Made by a program: the position numbers and the translations under genes. This document shows positions 15,046 through 22,642 of a stretch of DNA of 64,000 nt, piece by piece (position 1 is the first letter of the stretch; each line of letters starts with the position of its first letter). The notes below the pieces were generated by a model. It did not search any database and had not been told where the DNA came from. It was given only the letters and a program-made list of their open reading frames with translations. Source of the stretch: SFLA01 sp045595785 (GTDB lineage: Bacteria; Bacillota; Clostridia; Oscillospirales; CAG-382); contig JAZOBE010000027.1 in assembly GCA_045595785.1 (NCBI GenBank), positions 10,467 through 74,466 of the forward strand. The letters run 5' to 3'.

Positions 15046-16266
15046 ATGAATATTTATGAAGAACTGCGGGCAAGAGGACTTATTGCCCAGGTAACAGATG
15101 AAAAAGAAATACGCGAGCTGGTAAACAGCGGCGGCGCGAGATTTTATATAGGCTTTGACCCTACTGCTGATTCTCTCCACGTAGGTCATTTCATGGCGCT
15201 TTGTCTTATGAAGCGTTTGCAGATGGCCGGCAACAAGCCCGTAGTACTCCTTGGCGGCGGCACAGGCTTTGTTGGCGATCCTTCCGGAAGAACCGATATG
15301 CGCCAAATGATGTCGCCCGAGACGATAAAGAGCAACTGCGATAAGTTTTTGAAGCAGATTGGCAGATTTATTGAGTTTGGTGAAGACAAGGCTATAGTTG
15401 TAAACAATGCGGACTGGCTTCTTAGCCTTAATTATATTGAACTGCTTCGTGACGTTGGCGCTTGTTTCTCTGTTAATAACATGCTCCGTGCAGAGTGCTA
15501 CAAGCAGAGAATGGAAAAAGGACTCAGCTTCTTTGAGTTCAACTATATGATAATGCAGGCGTATGACTTCTATTATCTTAACGAGCATTACGGCTGTAAT
15601 ATGCAGTTCGGCGGTGATGACCAGTGGAGCAATATGCTTGCAGGTACCGAGCTTATCCGCAAGAAGACAGGTAAGGACGCTTATGCGATGACCATTACCC
15701 TGCTTCTCAACAGTGAGGGCAAGAAAATGGGCAAGACCGCAAAGGGTGCAGTTTGGCTCGACCCCGAAAAGACCACTCCCTTCGATTTCTACCAGTACTG
15801 GCGCAACGTTGACGATGCTGACGTTATGAAGTGCATCCGTATGCTTACCTTTATCCCCGTGGAAGAGATAGAGGAAATGGATACATGGGCAGACAACCGT
15901 ATTAACGAAAAGAAGGAAGTTCTGGCATACAGCCTTACCGAGCTGGTTCATGGCAAGGAGGCGGCTGACAAAGCAAAGGCAACTGCAGCAGCGCTGTTCT
16001 CCGGCGAGGGCGACGATTCCAATATGCCCACCACTACCATTTCCAAGGATCAGATAGGTGAAGACGGCATTGGTATCGTAGACCTGCTTATAGCTTGCAA
16101 GCTGGCACCCAGCAGAGGTGAAGCGAGACGACTTATCGACCAGGGCGGTATATCTGTTAACGGCGAGAAGGTTCCTTCTGCAAACCACAAGATTTCCGCA
16201 GAGATGTTGGCAGAAAGCGTAAAAATTAAAAAGGGTAAGAAAGTATTCCACAAGGCAACTTTATAA
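15046..16266 (+). CDS. tyrS: Tyrosyl-tRNA synthetase
   Basis: The 406-aa class I aminoacyl-tRNA synthetase charges tRNA-Tyr in the cytoplasm. The HIGH-type motif is H-V-G-H at about residues 46-49, with YIGFDPTADSLHVGH around it, and the KMSKS-type motif is KMGKT at about 225-229. GGDDQWSN near residue 188 is the tyrosine pocket. A C-terminal S4 RNA-binding domain (about 345-400, SRGEARRLIDQGGISVNG) completes the usual architecture. GGAGGT precedes the ATG. It is transcribed alone from a strong promoter and ends in a hairpin terminator. A TyrS without a T-box leader is somewhat unusual for this phylum. Confidence 0.97.
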   Translation: MNIYEELRARGLIAQVTDEKEIRELVNSGGARFYIGFDPTADSLHVGHFMALCLMKRLQMAGNKPVVLLGGGTGFVGDPSGRTDMRQMMSPETIKSNCDKFLKQIGRFIEFGEDKAIVVNNADWLLSLNYIELLRDVGACFSVNNMLRAECYKQRMEKGLSFFEFNYMIMQAYDFYYLNEHYGCNMQFGGDDQWSNMLAGTELIRKKTGKDAYAMTITLLLNSEGKKMGKTAKGAVWLDPEKTTPFDFYQYWRNVDDADVMKCIRMLTFIPVEEIEEMDTWADNRINEKKEVLAYSLTELVHGKEAADKAKATAAALFSGEGDDSNMPTTTISKDQIGEDGIGIVDLLIACKLAPSRGEARRLIDQGGISVNGEKVPSANHKISAEMLAESVKIKKGKKVFHKATL

Positions 16267-16303
16267 TATCCGTTTTTGCATACAATCGACAGACAATATT
16301 TCA

Positions 16304-16341
16304 AAGGCACTGCAGAGTATATGCAGTGCCTTGTGTTTTTT
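16304..16341 (+). terminator. Terminator after tyrS
   Basis: AAGGCACTGCA (16304-16314) pairs perfectly with TGCAGTGCCTT (16322-16332), followed by a T run. It ends only 14 bases before the next start codon, so it may also attenuate expression of the acetyltransferase gene. Confidence 0.85.
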
Positions 16342-16354
16342 GAGGGAAACATAT

Positions 16355-16939
16355 ATGAACCGCGAAATCATTCACCTTCCCAAGGAATCTTGGAAAGGAA
16401 CTCCGATAATGATAAAATACACTACGGAAGAATATTACGATCTTGAGACTACCGTTGACGCTAATGGTTTTAACATCATGATGGTAAAAAAGAAGTTCGA
16501 ATCTCCCGTAACGCATTCACCTGAAGAATACGATTTTCCCGATAGTTTGTATCAAGACCATTGGGAAAAAGCCGAAGCTTACGGCATTGTGCAAGAAAAA
16601 GCCGGCAAGCAGGAGCTTCTGGCCTGTATTGAGCTTTGTCCGGAGGAATGGAGCAACCGCCTTATGGTAACAGAGCTTTGGGTTGCTGACGAGCTTCACA
16701 GACAAGGTATAGGAACACAACTTATGAATTTTGCAAAAGAGCAAGCAAAACTTCAGGGACGCCGTGCCATTATTCTTGAAACCCAATCCTGCAACGTGCG
16801 AGCTATAGCATTTTATCTGAGCCAAGGCTTTGAGCTGATAGGATACGATTCCTGCTGTTACACAAACATTGACGTGGAAAGACACGAAATACGCTTTGAT
16901 TTCGGATATTTCTTGGATAAACGTCACGGCAGATGGTGA
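16355..16939 (+). CDS. GNAT family N-acetyltransferase
   Basis: The 194-aa protein starts at the ATG at 16355, with GAGGG ahead of it. The acetyl-CoA-binding core is visible: VTELWVADELHRQGIGTQLM, with the R/Q-x-x-G-I/V-G-x-x-L loop, then CNVRAIAFYLSQGFELIGYD, the usual C-terminal strand and helix. It transfers an acetyl group from acetyl-CoA to an unknown amine. The N-terminal 75 residues are poorly conserved and may shape substrate choice. No separate promoter is obvious; transcription probably reads through from tyrS. Confidence 0.88.
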   Translation: MNREIIHLPKESWKGTPIMIKYTTEEYYDLETTVDANGFNIMMVKKKFESPVTHSPEEYDFPDSLYQDHWEKAEAYGIVQEKAGKQELLACIELCPEEWSNRLMVTELWVADELHRQGIGTQLMNFAKEQAKLQGRRAIILETQSCNVRAIAFYLSQGFELIGYDSCCYTNIDVERHEIRFDFGYFLDKRHGRW

Positions 16940-16953
16940 CACACAATAATAAC

Positions 16954-16984
16954 AAAAGCCAAGCTTCTACAGCTTGGCTTTTAC
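16954..16984. terminator. Bidirectional terminator between the GNAT and esterase genes
   Basis: AAAAGCCAAGCT (16954-16965) pairs with AGCTTGGCTTTT (16971-16982), a perfect 12-bp stem with T tracts both ways. Confidence 0.85.
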
Positions 16985-16995
16985 TTATGTTGTGA

Positions 16996-17952
16996 TTATT
17001 GCTTGTTCTTGACTATGGCGTAAATTATCAAACCAATTGATATGGCAATAGCCGCTATAAGAGGAACAAGATGAGCAACCGAAAGGAAGCCGGGAAGCTT
17101 TTCGCTTTGCTGCTCGGATGGATCGGATACTTCGCTTATATCCTCAGAGGGCTCTTCGGAGGATTCTTCTACGGGAATTCTATCGGAAAGGCGCTGTTCA
17201 AGCAGTTTTTCCAGAAGTCCCTCGGTAGCGAAAGCGTCGTTCCAAATACCATGACCCGCGCCGGGATACTCAACGTATTCAACCTTGGTTCCGCCCGCTT
17301 CCTTGATGGCGTTAACAACGTCGCGGGAGCCGGAAACGGGAACCGCATCGTCCTTGTCGCCGTGGAAAACGAACAGAGGAATGTCTACAAGGTTTTCTGC
17401 CTGGGAAAGGTCGCCGCCGCCGCAAACGGGTATGCCTGCGGCAAAAACGTCGTTATGGCGCATCATAGCGTCCCAAGTCGCAAAACCGCCCATAGAAATA
17501 CCTGCTGCATATATACGGTCAGAGTCAACTGAGTATTTGGTCTGAAGATCTGCAACAAGCTCCATAACAGCCTTCATCTCGTCAGACTCGGGAACAGCTT
17601 CAATAGAATAAGCGCCCTCAGACCATGGAGTATCGACCCACTGGTTATCAACGGGGCACTGAGGTGCTACGATAATCACCTCAGGAAGATTGTCTGCCAG
17701 ATACTGAACGCAGTGGAAGAACTGCAATTCGTTATCATTACCTCTCTCCCCTGCACCATGGAAGAAAAACAGCATGGGATATTTGTTATCCGCGCTATAA
17801 TTCTCGGGCAGAATGAGACGGTAAGGAAGTGTGGTAGTATCGTTGGTATAAACGCACTTTTCTGCAGTATCTTTAATATTGCCTGCCGCAGAAACGGTAA
17901 GAGGTAAAGTAATAAAAAGCATACACAAAAGTACAGCCGCTATTTTACGCAT
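16996..17952 (-). CDS. Membrane-anchored secreted esterase (alpha/beta hydrolase)
   Basis: The 318-aa protein has a signal peptide (residues 1-22), an alpha/beta-hydrolase domain of the PHB-depolymerase/feruloyl-esterase type (about 30-245), a Glu/Ser/Pro-rich linker (SSEEPSEDISEVSDPSEQQSE) and a C-terminal helix ending VKNKQ. The catalytic triad is readable: Ser in GISMGG (about 152), Asp in HGDKDD (about 198) and His in GAGHG (about 232). The family cleaves ester bonds such as acetyl or feruloyl groups on polysaccharides. Good ribosome site (GGAGAA). The C-terminal anchor matches other surface proteins in the window. Confidence 0.88.
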   Translation of the reverse strand: MRKIAAVLLCMLFITLPLTVSAAGNIKDTAEKCVYTNDTTTLPYRLILPENYSADNKYPMLFFFHGAGERGNDNELQFFHCVQYLADNLPEVIIVAPQCPVDNQWVDTPWSEGAYSIEAVPESDEMKAVMELVADLQTKYSVDSDRIYAAGISMGGFATWDAMMRHNDVFAAGIPVCGGGDLSQAENLVDIPLFVFHGDKDDAVPVSGSRDVVNAIKEAGGTKVEYVEYPGAGHGIWNDAFATEGLLEKLLEQRLSDRIPVEESSEEPSEDISEVSDPSEQQSEKLPGFLSVAHLVPLIAAIAISIGLIIYAIVKNKQ

Positions 17953-17965
17953 GGCGTTCTCCTTT

Positions 17966-18619
17966 TTATCTGTTGTTTATTCTGAGTCCCGCACGGCGGA
18001 TATGGTCGATTTCTCCCAAGCGCTTGAGCACAGGACGGGTGAATCCGGTATCCGAATTGCGGAATTCAAAAGTGGTAACGCTGGAGGTATTAAGAGAAAT
18101 GCTGGGGTACATTACGCCAGGCGCGGTATTAAGCAGATGAGCTATCCACGCACAGCCAAATCCGCCATGACAGAAAACTGCGATGCAATCGTCATTGTGA
18201 TTGGTAATACGGTAAAAAGCGCCTTCTCTGGAATAACCGCAGGAAGCGAGAAATTCATCGGAATTGCGGATCATATTCTCCACGGTGGACATTCTGTCCT
18301 CCGCATAATGATCCTTGAAATCATACACGCCCTTTTGAAGGGAAAAGCTGTACGAACAATTACAATCAGGAGTAAAACGGTGGGATTCCATATAGTCCAT
18401 GCTCTCTGCTGTCCAAGGAAGGATGGTAGGCTCAAGTCCCTTATCCTTGCAGGTGGGAGCAGCAGTATCAAGGGCTCTGCCCAAAGGGGAAGCATATATA
18501 CGGTCAATATGAACATCCTTCATCCAGTCGGCAAGGGCGTGAGCCTCCTGCCAACCGAATTCGGTAATAGTATTGTTTGCGTAATCGGGGTCCGCGTGGC
18601 GGATGATCAATAATTTCAT
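17966..18619 (-). CDS. Histidine phosphatase family protein
   Basis: The 217-aa protein starts MKLLIIRHADPDY, the R-H-(G/A) phosphohistidine motif with His8 as nucleophile. Later come SPLGRALDTA (second Arg) and FCHGGFG (second His), all three hallmarks of the phosphoglycerate-mutase-like phosphatase superfamily. Its substrate is unknown. The ATG overlaps the stop of the GH26-like gene as ATGA, so translation is coupled to it. The pairing of a cytoplasmic phosphatase with a secreted glycosidase suggests that they follow the same sugar signal, or just shared transcription. Confidence 0.88.
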   Translation of the reverse strand: MKLLIIRHADPDYANNTITEFGWQEAHALADWMKDVHIDRIYASPLGRALDTAAPTCKDKGLEPTILPWTAESMDYMESHRFTPDCNCSYSFSLQKGVYDFKDHYAEDRMSTVENMIRNSDEFLASCGYSREGAFYRITNHNDDCIAVFCHGGFGCAWIAHLLNTAPGVMYPSISLNTSSVTTFEFRNSDTGFTRPVLKRLGEIDHIRRAGLRINNR

Positions 18620-20502
18620 TTTAACGTATCCTTTTTCATTTCTGCAAGACCTTTTCTGAAAGCAGCCAAGGTATCGGGAAGATTTTCGTCTAATTTAAGA
18701 TAGTTGGTAATAACGCTGTTTCCTTCTACGGTTGCATAATCGTTGGCGGAGAACCATACTGCAACCTTGATACGCTTACAGAATTCCTCATCTTTCTGGA
18801 AATTCTCAAACATACCGGTTATCCATTTAGCCTGAAGCGCCTGGTTTCTGCCAAGCTCGGTCTTAACGTAGCCTCCCTTACCCCAATCGTAATAATACTC
18901 ACCGCCGGCGCCGCAAGCAAACTCACCGATGCACCAAGGGAATTTATCAAAATAAGGCATGCTCTGATTGTATACCTTGGTATACATTTCCTTAAAGGAA
19001 GGTACCGTCTTTCCGTTGTTCATTTCATAGTTGGTGATACCGTACATCTGTACACAAGAAATATCGGGCACATAGCAAAGGAAATCACCCCAGTTGGAAT
19101 AAGGACAGCTGGTTGCAATGGGGTTGAATATCCAGATACAGTTATCAACACCCTCCTCCTGGAAAATGTTGTACATACGTTCCCAGCACATCTTGAAGAT
19201 ATCGGGATCTGCCAAAGTAAGCATACCGCAGTAATCGGTCCAGTCAGTATTCATCTCGTTACATAGACGGAACAGAACGGGTTTGCCGTATTCCTTGATG
19301 TCCTGTGCAAGCTCACGGAACTTTTTATCCATCTTACCGCGAATGATATCGTACATAGGAGTATACGCGTTTGCGGCATTGTTGGTATACGTCCACTGAT
19401 AAGTAAACATAAGAACAGGTTTACCGTTAAATCCGTTACCACCTGCAAATTCCTCTGCACGGGGAGCAACACTCTCGGTAAAATCAGACTCGCTGTCATA
19501 CCAACCCATGTGCATATAGGTCATATAAACTTCCATATCATGGTCAAGCGCTTCCTCACCCCAAAGCCAATTGGTATATGCGGAATCGTTACCCTGCTGG
19601 AATGCGCCCCAATCTACGTGTTCCTGTTTCTGGAGCTTTTCAAAATACGCCTTGGTCTCTTCGTTCCAGGTTTCGGGAATCTTAAGCTCATATGCGCCCT
19701 GAGCATTAACGGGGGTGCCTATTCTGTCAATTTCACAGAAGGAAGAAAGTATCTTATCAAATTCATCATGCATCTGCTTGGTGGATTTGAAAACGAACAG
19801 GAAGAAGTACTCATACGAATCTACGGGACGAACGATAGCGATGTTGTAAAAAGGCATCTCTATGTCCATAGGCAGATTGATAGTGATGCTATGTACGGAA
19901 ACCTCATAACCGGGTGCAAGCTCGGTGTTAGCGGTAATAAGAGGTCTGGTACGGCGGAGATTGTTTTTAGCAAGGAAGTCGACGCTGCCGAACTGCTCAG
20001 TTAGCCACTCACCGGTATAAAGTGTAAATCCATCTACGTTGTCACCATAAGGATTCTGATCCTCATAGGTGATGGTGAGACAATAATCATCTGTAAAATA
20101 CTGTGAACGGAGTGCGCCCAGATTGAAATCAGCCTGAGCCTTGCCGCCGGGAACAGTAACACAATATCCCTCAGGAAGGTTTACGGCACGGGTATATCCT
20201 TCACCGCCGAAAAGATAACGGATATCCTTGCCCTCTGCTTTATCAACAGAACCGAGAGATACACCGTTTGCAAAAACGTTCAAGGAATACACCTTATCAG
20301 CGGTATCTATTCCCGAAGCGGAATCAGCATAAGAATCGCTCCACAAGGAAGCTGCGTTAGTATCGGTAACCAACTCTTCACTCTCCTCAACATTTGAAAC
20401 TTGGTCGGATACTGTACCGGAAGCTTCTTCCTCCGGAGTACAGGCGGATACTACGGGCAATATCATAAGCGCCAGCAGTATTATGGCGAAAAACCTTTTC
20501 AT
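18616..20502 (-). CDS. GH26-like glycoside hydrolase lipoprotein
   Basis: The 628-aa protein has a lipobox with Cys21, a Ser/Glu-rich linker, a unique N-terminal domain (about residues 60-280) and a TIM-barrel region (about 290-620). RLCNEMNTDWTDYCG holds the probable acid/base Glu (about 416), and WCIGEFACGAGG holds the probable nucleophile Glu (about 528), consistent with clan GH-A and resembling GH26 mannanases. It likely acts on beta-mannan or a related glycan outside the cell. The promoter spacer carries a palindrome, suggesting repressor control by an unlinked regulator. Confidence 0.82.
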   Translation of the reverse strand: MKRFFAIILLALMILPVVSACTPEEEASGTVSDQVSNVEESEELVTDTNAASLWSDSYADSASGIDTADKVYSLNVFANGVSLGSVDKAEGKDIRYLFGGEGYTRAVNLPEGYCVTVPGGKAQADFNLGALRSQYFTDDYCLTITYEDQNPYGDNVDGFTLYTGEWLTEQFGSVDFLAKNNLRRTRPLITANTELAPGYEVSVHSITINLPMDIEMPFYNIAIVRPVDSYEYFFLFVFKSTKQMHDEFDKILSSFCEIDRIGTPVNAQGAYELKIPETWNEETKAYFEKLQKQEHVDWGAFQQGNDSAYTNWLWGEEALDHDMEVYMTYMHMGWYDSESDFTESVAPRAEEFAGGNGFNGKPVLMFTYQWTYTNNAANAYTPMYDIIRGKMDKKFRELAQDIKEYGKPVLFRLCNEMNTDWTDYCGMLTLADPDIFKMCWERMYNIFQEEGVDNCIWIFNPIATSCPYSNWGDFLCYVPDISCVQMYGITNYEMNNGKTVPSFKEMYTKVYNQSMPYFDKFPWCIGEFACGAGGEYYYDWGKGGYVKTELGRNQALQAKWITGMFENFQKDEEFCKRIKVAVWFSANDYATVEGNSVITNYLKLDENLPDTLAAFRKGLAEMKKDTLK

Positions 20503-20547
20503 AAATTACCTCCGTTAACAACCGTAAGTAGGTTTAATACGTAGATT

Positions 20548-20576
20548 ATAATAACATATCTTGTTATAATTGTCAA
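20548..20576 (-). promoter_or_regulatory. SigA-type promoter for the GH26-like gene
   Basis: On the minus strand: TTGACA (20571-20576), 17-bp spacer, TATTAT (20548-20553). Confidence 0.65.
20551..20567. promoter_or_regulatory. Operator-like palindrome ATAACAtatctTGTTAT
   Basis: A perfect 6+5+6 palindrome fills most of the -35/-10 spacer of the GH26-like promoter and lies 17 bp from the -35 box of the divergent promoter. Confidence 0.5.
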
Positions 20577-20583
20577 TTTTAAC

Positions 20584-20612
20584 TTGTATTAATAAAGGGT
20601 TTATGTTATAAT
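20584..20612 (+). promoter_or_regulatory. SigA-type promoter for the metallophosphoesterase gene
   Basis: TTGTAT (20584-20589), 17-bp spacer, TATAAT (20607-20612), with an extended -10 TGn. Confidence 0.7.
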
Positions 20613-20642
20613 TTTTTACATAATATTACAGAGGTGATAAAT

Positions 20643-21464
20643 ATGGCTGAAGTCCTTGTTCACGAGTATTTAATTCCCGTAAAAGGGGTCAAAAAGAAGA
20701 TATTATATCATTTCAGCGATTCACATCTTACCGAATACGATGAGTTTTCGGACGAGGCTGAAACCGAAAAGGCAAAAAAACAGACACTTGCCTGGGAAAA
20801 CGTACGCGCAGGATTCACCTCCGCTTACAACGAGCCTTATGGTGAGGGACAAAAAGCAAGTGCGAAAGAGCATTTTCTTAACCTTATAAAAGCTGCCGCA
20901 GACGGGGACGCTTTGGTAATTGCCGGTGATACTCTTGATTATATAAACGGTGCAAACCTCCGCCTCGCCGAAAAAGGATTCAGTGAGATAAAATGCCCAT
21001 TTATCGCTGTTTGCGGAAATCACGAAAAGCCCCACGAAATGCCAGACGAGGGTTTGGTTTCCGGCATGAAAAAGCCGGTGCAGGTAATTGAGCTTGAAGA
21101 TATTATCGTTATTGGATTTGATAACTCCAAGCGTCTTATTACAAGAGAACAGATCGACGCACTGAACAGCGCTTATGAAAGCGGAAAGGCTGTGGTGGTA
21201 TCCTTCCATGTTCCCGTAATGACAAAGGATAACGAGCAGGCGCTTAGAAGAGCAGGAGAATATTTCCAGCTTAACTATGACGGATGCCCTGCAGATAATC
21301 TTGAGTTTATAGATATTATTAAAGCCCACGCAAAACAGACCGTAGCGGTGCTTGCGGGACATTTGCACTTTACCAACATAACCGAGATAACCGACGGAGT
21401 TACCCAATACGTTTCCACCCAGGGAATTACCGGAAATATTAACAGATACGTTATAGGAGAATAA
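20643..21464 (+). CDS. Cytoplasmic metallophosphoesterase
   Basis: The 273-aa protein starts at the ATG at 20643 with GAGGTG ahead; an in-frame GTG at 20634 lies within that ribosome site. Calcineurin-type metal-binding motifs are clear: FSDSHL (D-x-H, about 25-27), IAGDTLD (GD, about 94), CGNHE (about 126), SFHVPV (about 190) and GHLHF (about 243). It hydrolyses a phosphoester with two bound metal ions; the substrate is unknown. No signal peptide. The acyltransferase gene starts 4 bases after its stop, so they are one transcript. Confidence 0.9.
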   Translation: MAEVLVHEYLIPVKGVKKKILYHFSDSHLTEYDEFSDEAETEKAKKQTLAWENVRAGFTSAYNEPYGEGQKASAKEHFLNLIKAAADGDALVIAGDTLDYINGANLRLAEKGFSEIKCPFIAVCGNHEKPHEMPDEGLVSGMKKPVQVIELEDIIVIGFDNSKRLITREQIDALNSAYESGKAVVVSFHVPVMTKDNEQALRRAGEYFQLNYDGCPADNLEFIDIIKAHAKQTVAVLAGHLHFTNITEITDGVTQYVSTQGITGNINRYVIGE

Positions 21465-21467
21465 AAG

Positions 21468-22631
21468 ATGACATATACAGAGCTTTGCAGTAAGTATAAT
21501 TTTGATATGCCTGCCTACGCCAAGGATTATTTCGATGATTTCATAGCGGAATATGACAGAAGCAAGCCCGTCTTGTCTGCAGAAGACGCCGCTTTTGTTG
21601 CTGACAGCACTTCCCTGCCCGATGACGGCAAAGAAGCGCTTATCCGTTGTGCGGAAGCTATTAACAATGATGACAACGCTCATTTGTGCGCATCCTTTTT
21701 AGCGTGTCTTACCGTTTACAAGAGAGTGCCCTGGGTCAACTATATTTATCAGGACGATTTGTTTACCGTAGGAGGGCTACACCCCGAGCAGGTAGGCTGG
21801 GTGCTGGTTGCAACTCAAATGGCAAATACGCTTATAAACAAAAAGCCGCCTAAGGATCTAAACGAAGAAAACGTAAATTCCTTCCGCGGATATTCCAAGG
21901 CTTGTCTGAACGAAAAGGGATATTGGGGTATTCTTGAATGGCATTGGAATATGCTGGGTGCAGGCGGATGTATGTTTATGTTCGGTATACTTAAGTTTGT
22001 TCCCGGCGAGTTCACCTCGGATTTCCCCGTTATTACCGACGGAAGCAGATACGTTTCTCTTGTGGGCGGTGAGTACTTTATCGGCAAAGAGGGCGAATTG
22101 GTTGACTGCGAAGAAAAGTCCACAGGCAAAACCAGCTTTTATGAGGACGATGAAAAATACGTTGCAAACGTAGTTTCCGCTCAAGGCGTTGTTGAAGCAA
22201 AGCCTACCGAGTTTTCCAAAAAGGTGTGGAAGGATTATCTCCGCGGCGGAACACCTACAATCGAGATACACATACCATCCAAGATACAATACGTACCCGA
22301 GACAATAAAAGATGCATACAAGAAAGCAGTTGAATTTTTCAAGGAATTTTATCCCAACCACGAAACGAAAGCTATTTCGGGATATTCCTGGATATTCTCT
22401 CCGCAGCTTGAAAAGGTACTTCCCGAAAGCAGTAATATTCTTGCAGTAAACCGCAGTATGCACCTGCTTCCCACCACCGGTTCATTTGGTGCTGACTGCC
22501 GTTTTATAAGAGAAGGCTCGTCTCTCCACAAGAATATGGTTATTGAGTGCGAAAAGGGCACCGAGTTCCATTACGCAGTAATGTACACCGCCGTTGACGA
22601 GATAGACGAATTCGGAAAAACGATAGACTGA
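21468..22631 (+). CDS. Acyltransferase with NAT-type N and C domains
   Basis: The 387-aa protein fits the two-part acyltransferase described in Pfam as an N-acyltransferase N-terminal domain followed by a GNAT-like C-terminal domain. The later half carries FYPNHETKAISGYSWIFSPQLEKVLPESSNI, the characteristic C-domain stretch, placed at about residues 290-320. Its acceptor is not known. It lies between two metallophosphoesterase genes and is transcribed with both, with a 4-base gap before it and 11 bases after. Assignment is by remembered family signature, not by search. Confidence 0.72.
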   Translation: MTYTELCSKYNFDMPAYAKDYFDDFIAEYDRSKPVLSAEDAAFVADSTSLPDDGKEALIRCAEAINNDDNAHLCASFLACLTVYKRVPWVNYIYQDDLFTVGGLHPEQVGWVLVATQMANTLINKKPPKDLNEENVNSFRGYSKACLNEKGYWGILEWHWNMLGAGGCMFMFGILKFVPGEFTSDFPVITDGSRYVSLVGGEYFIGKEGELVDCEEKSTGKTSFYEDDEKYVANVVSAQGVVEAKPTEFSKKVWKDYLRGGTPTIEIHIPSKIQYVPETIKDAYKKAVEFFKEFYPNHETKAISGYSWIFSPQLEKVLPESSNILAVNRSMHLLPTTGSFGADCRFIREGSSLHKNMVIECEKGTEFHYAVMYTAVDEIDEFGKTID

Positions 22632-22642
22632 TCGGAAGGTAT

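Noticed and set aside
14950..16251. 433-codon minus-strand frame over tyrS
   Set aside because: It is antisense to tyrS, which has full catalytic motifs, and has no ribosome site.
20721..21683. 320-codon minus-strand frame over the metallophosphoesterase gene
   Set aside because: It is the reverse of a gene with all five metal motifs; no signal or motif of its own.
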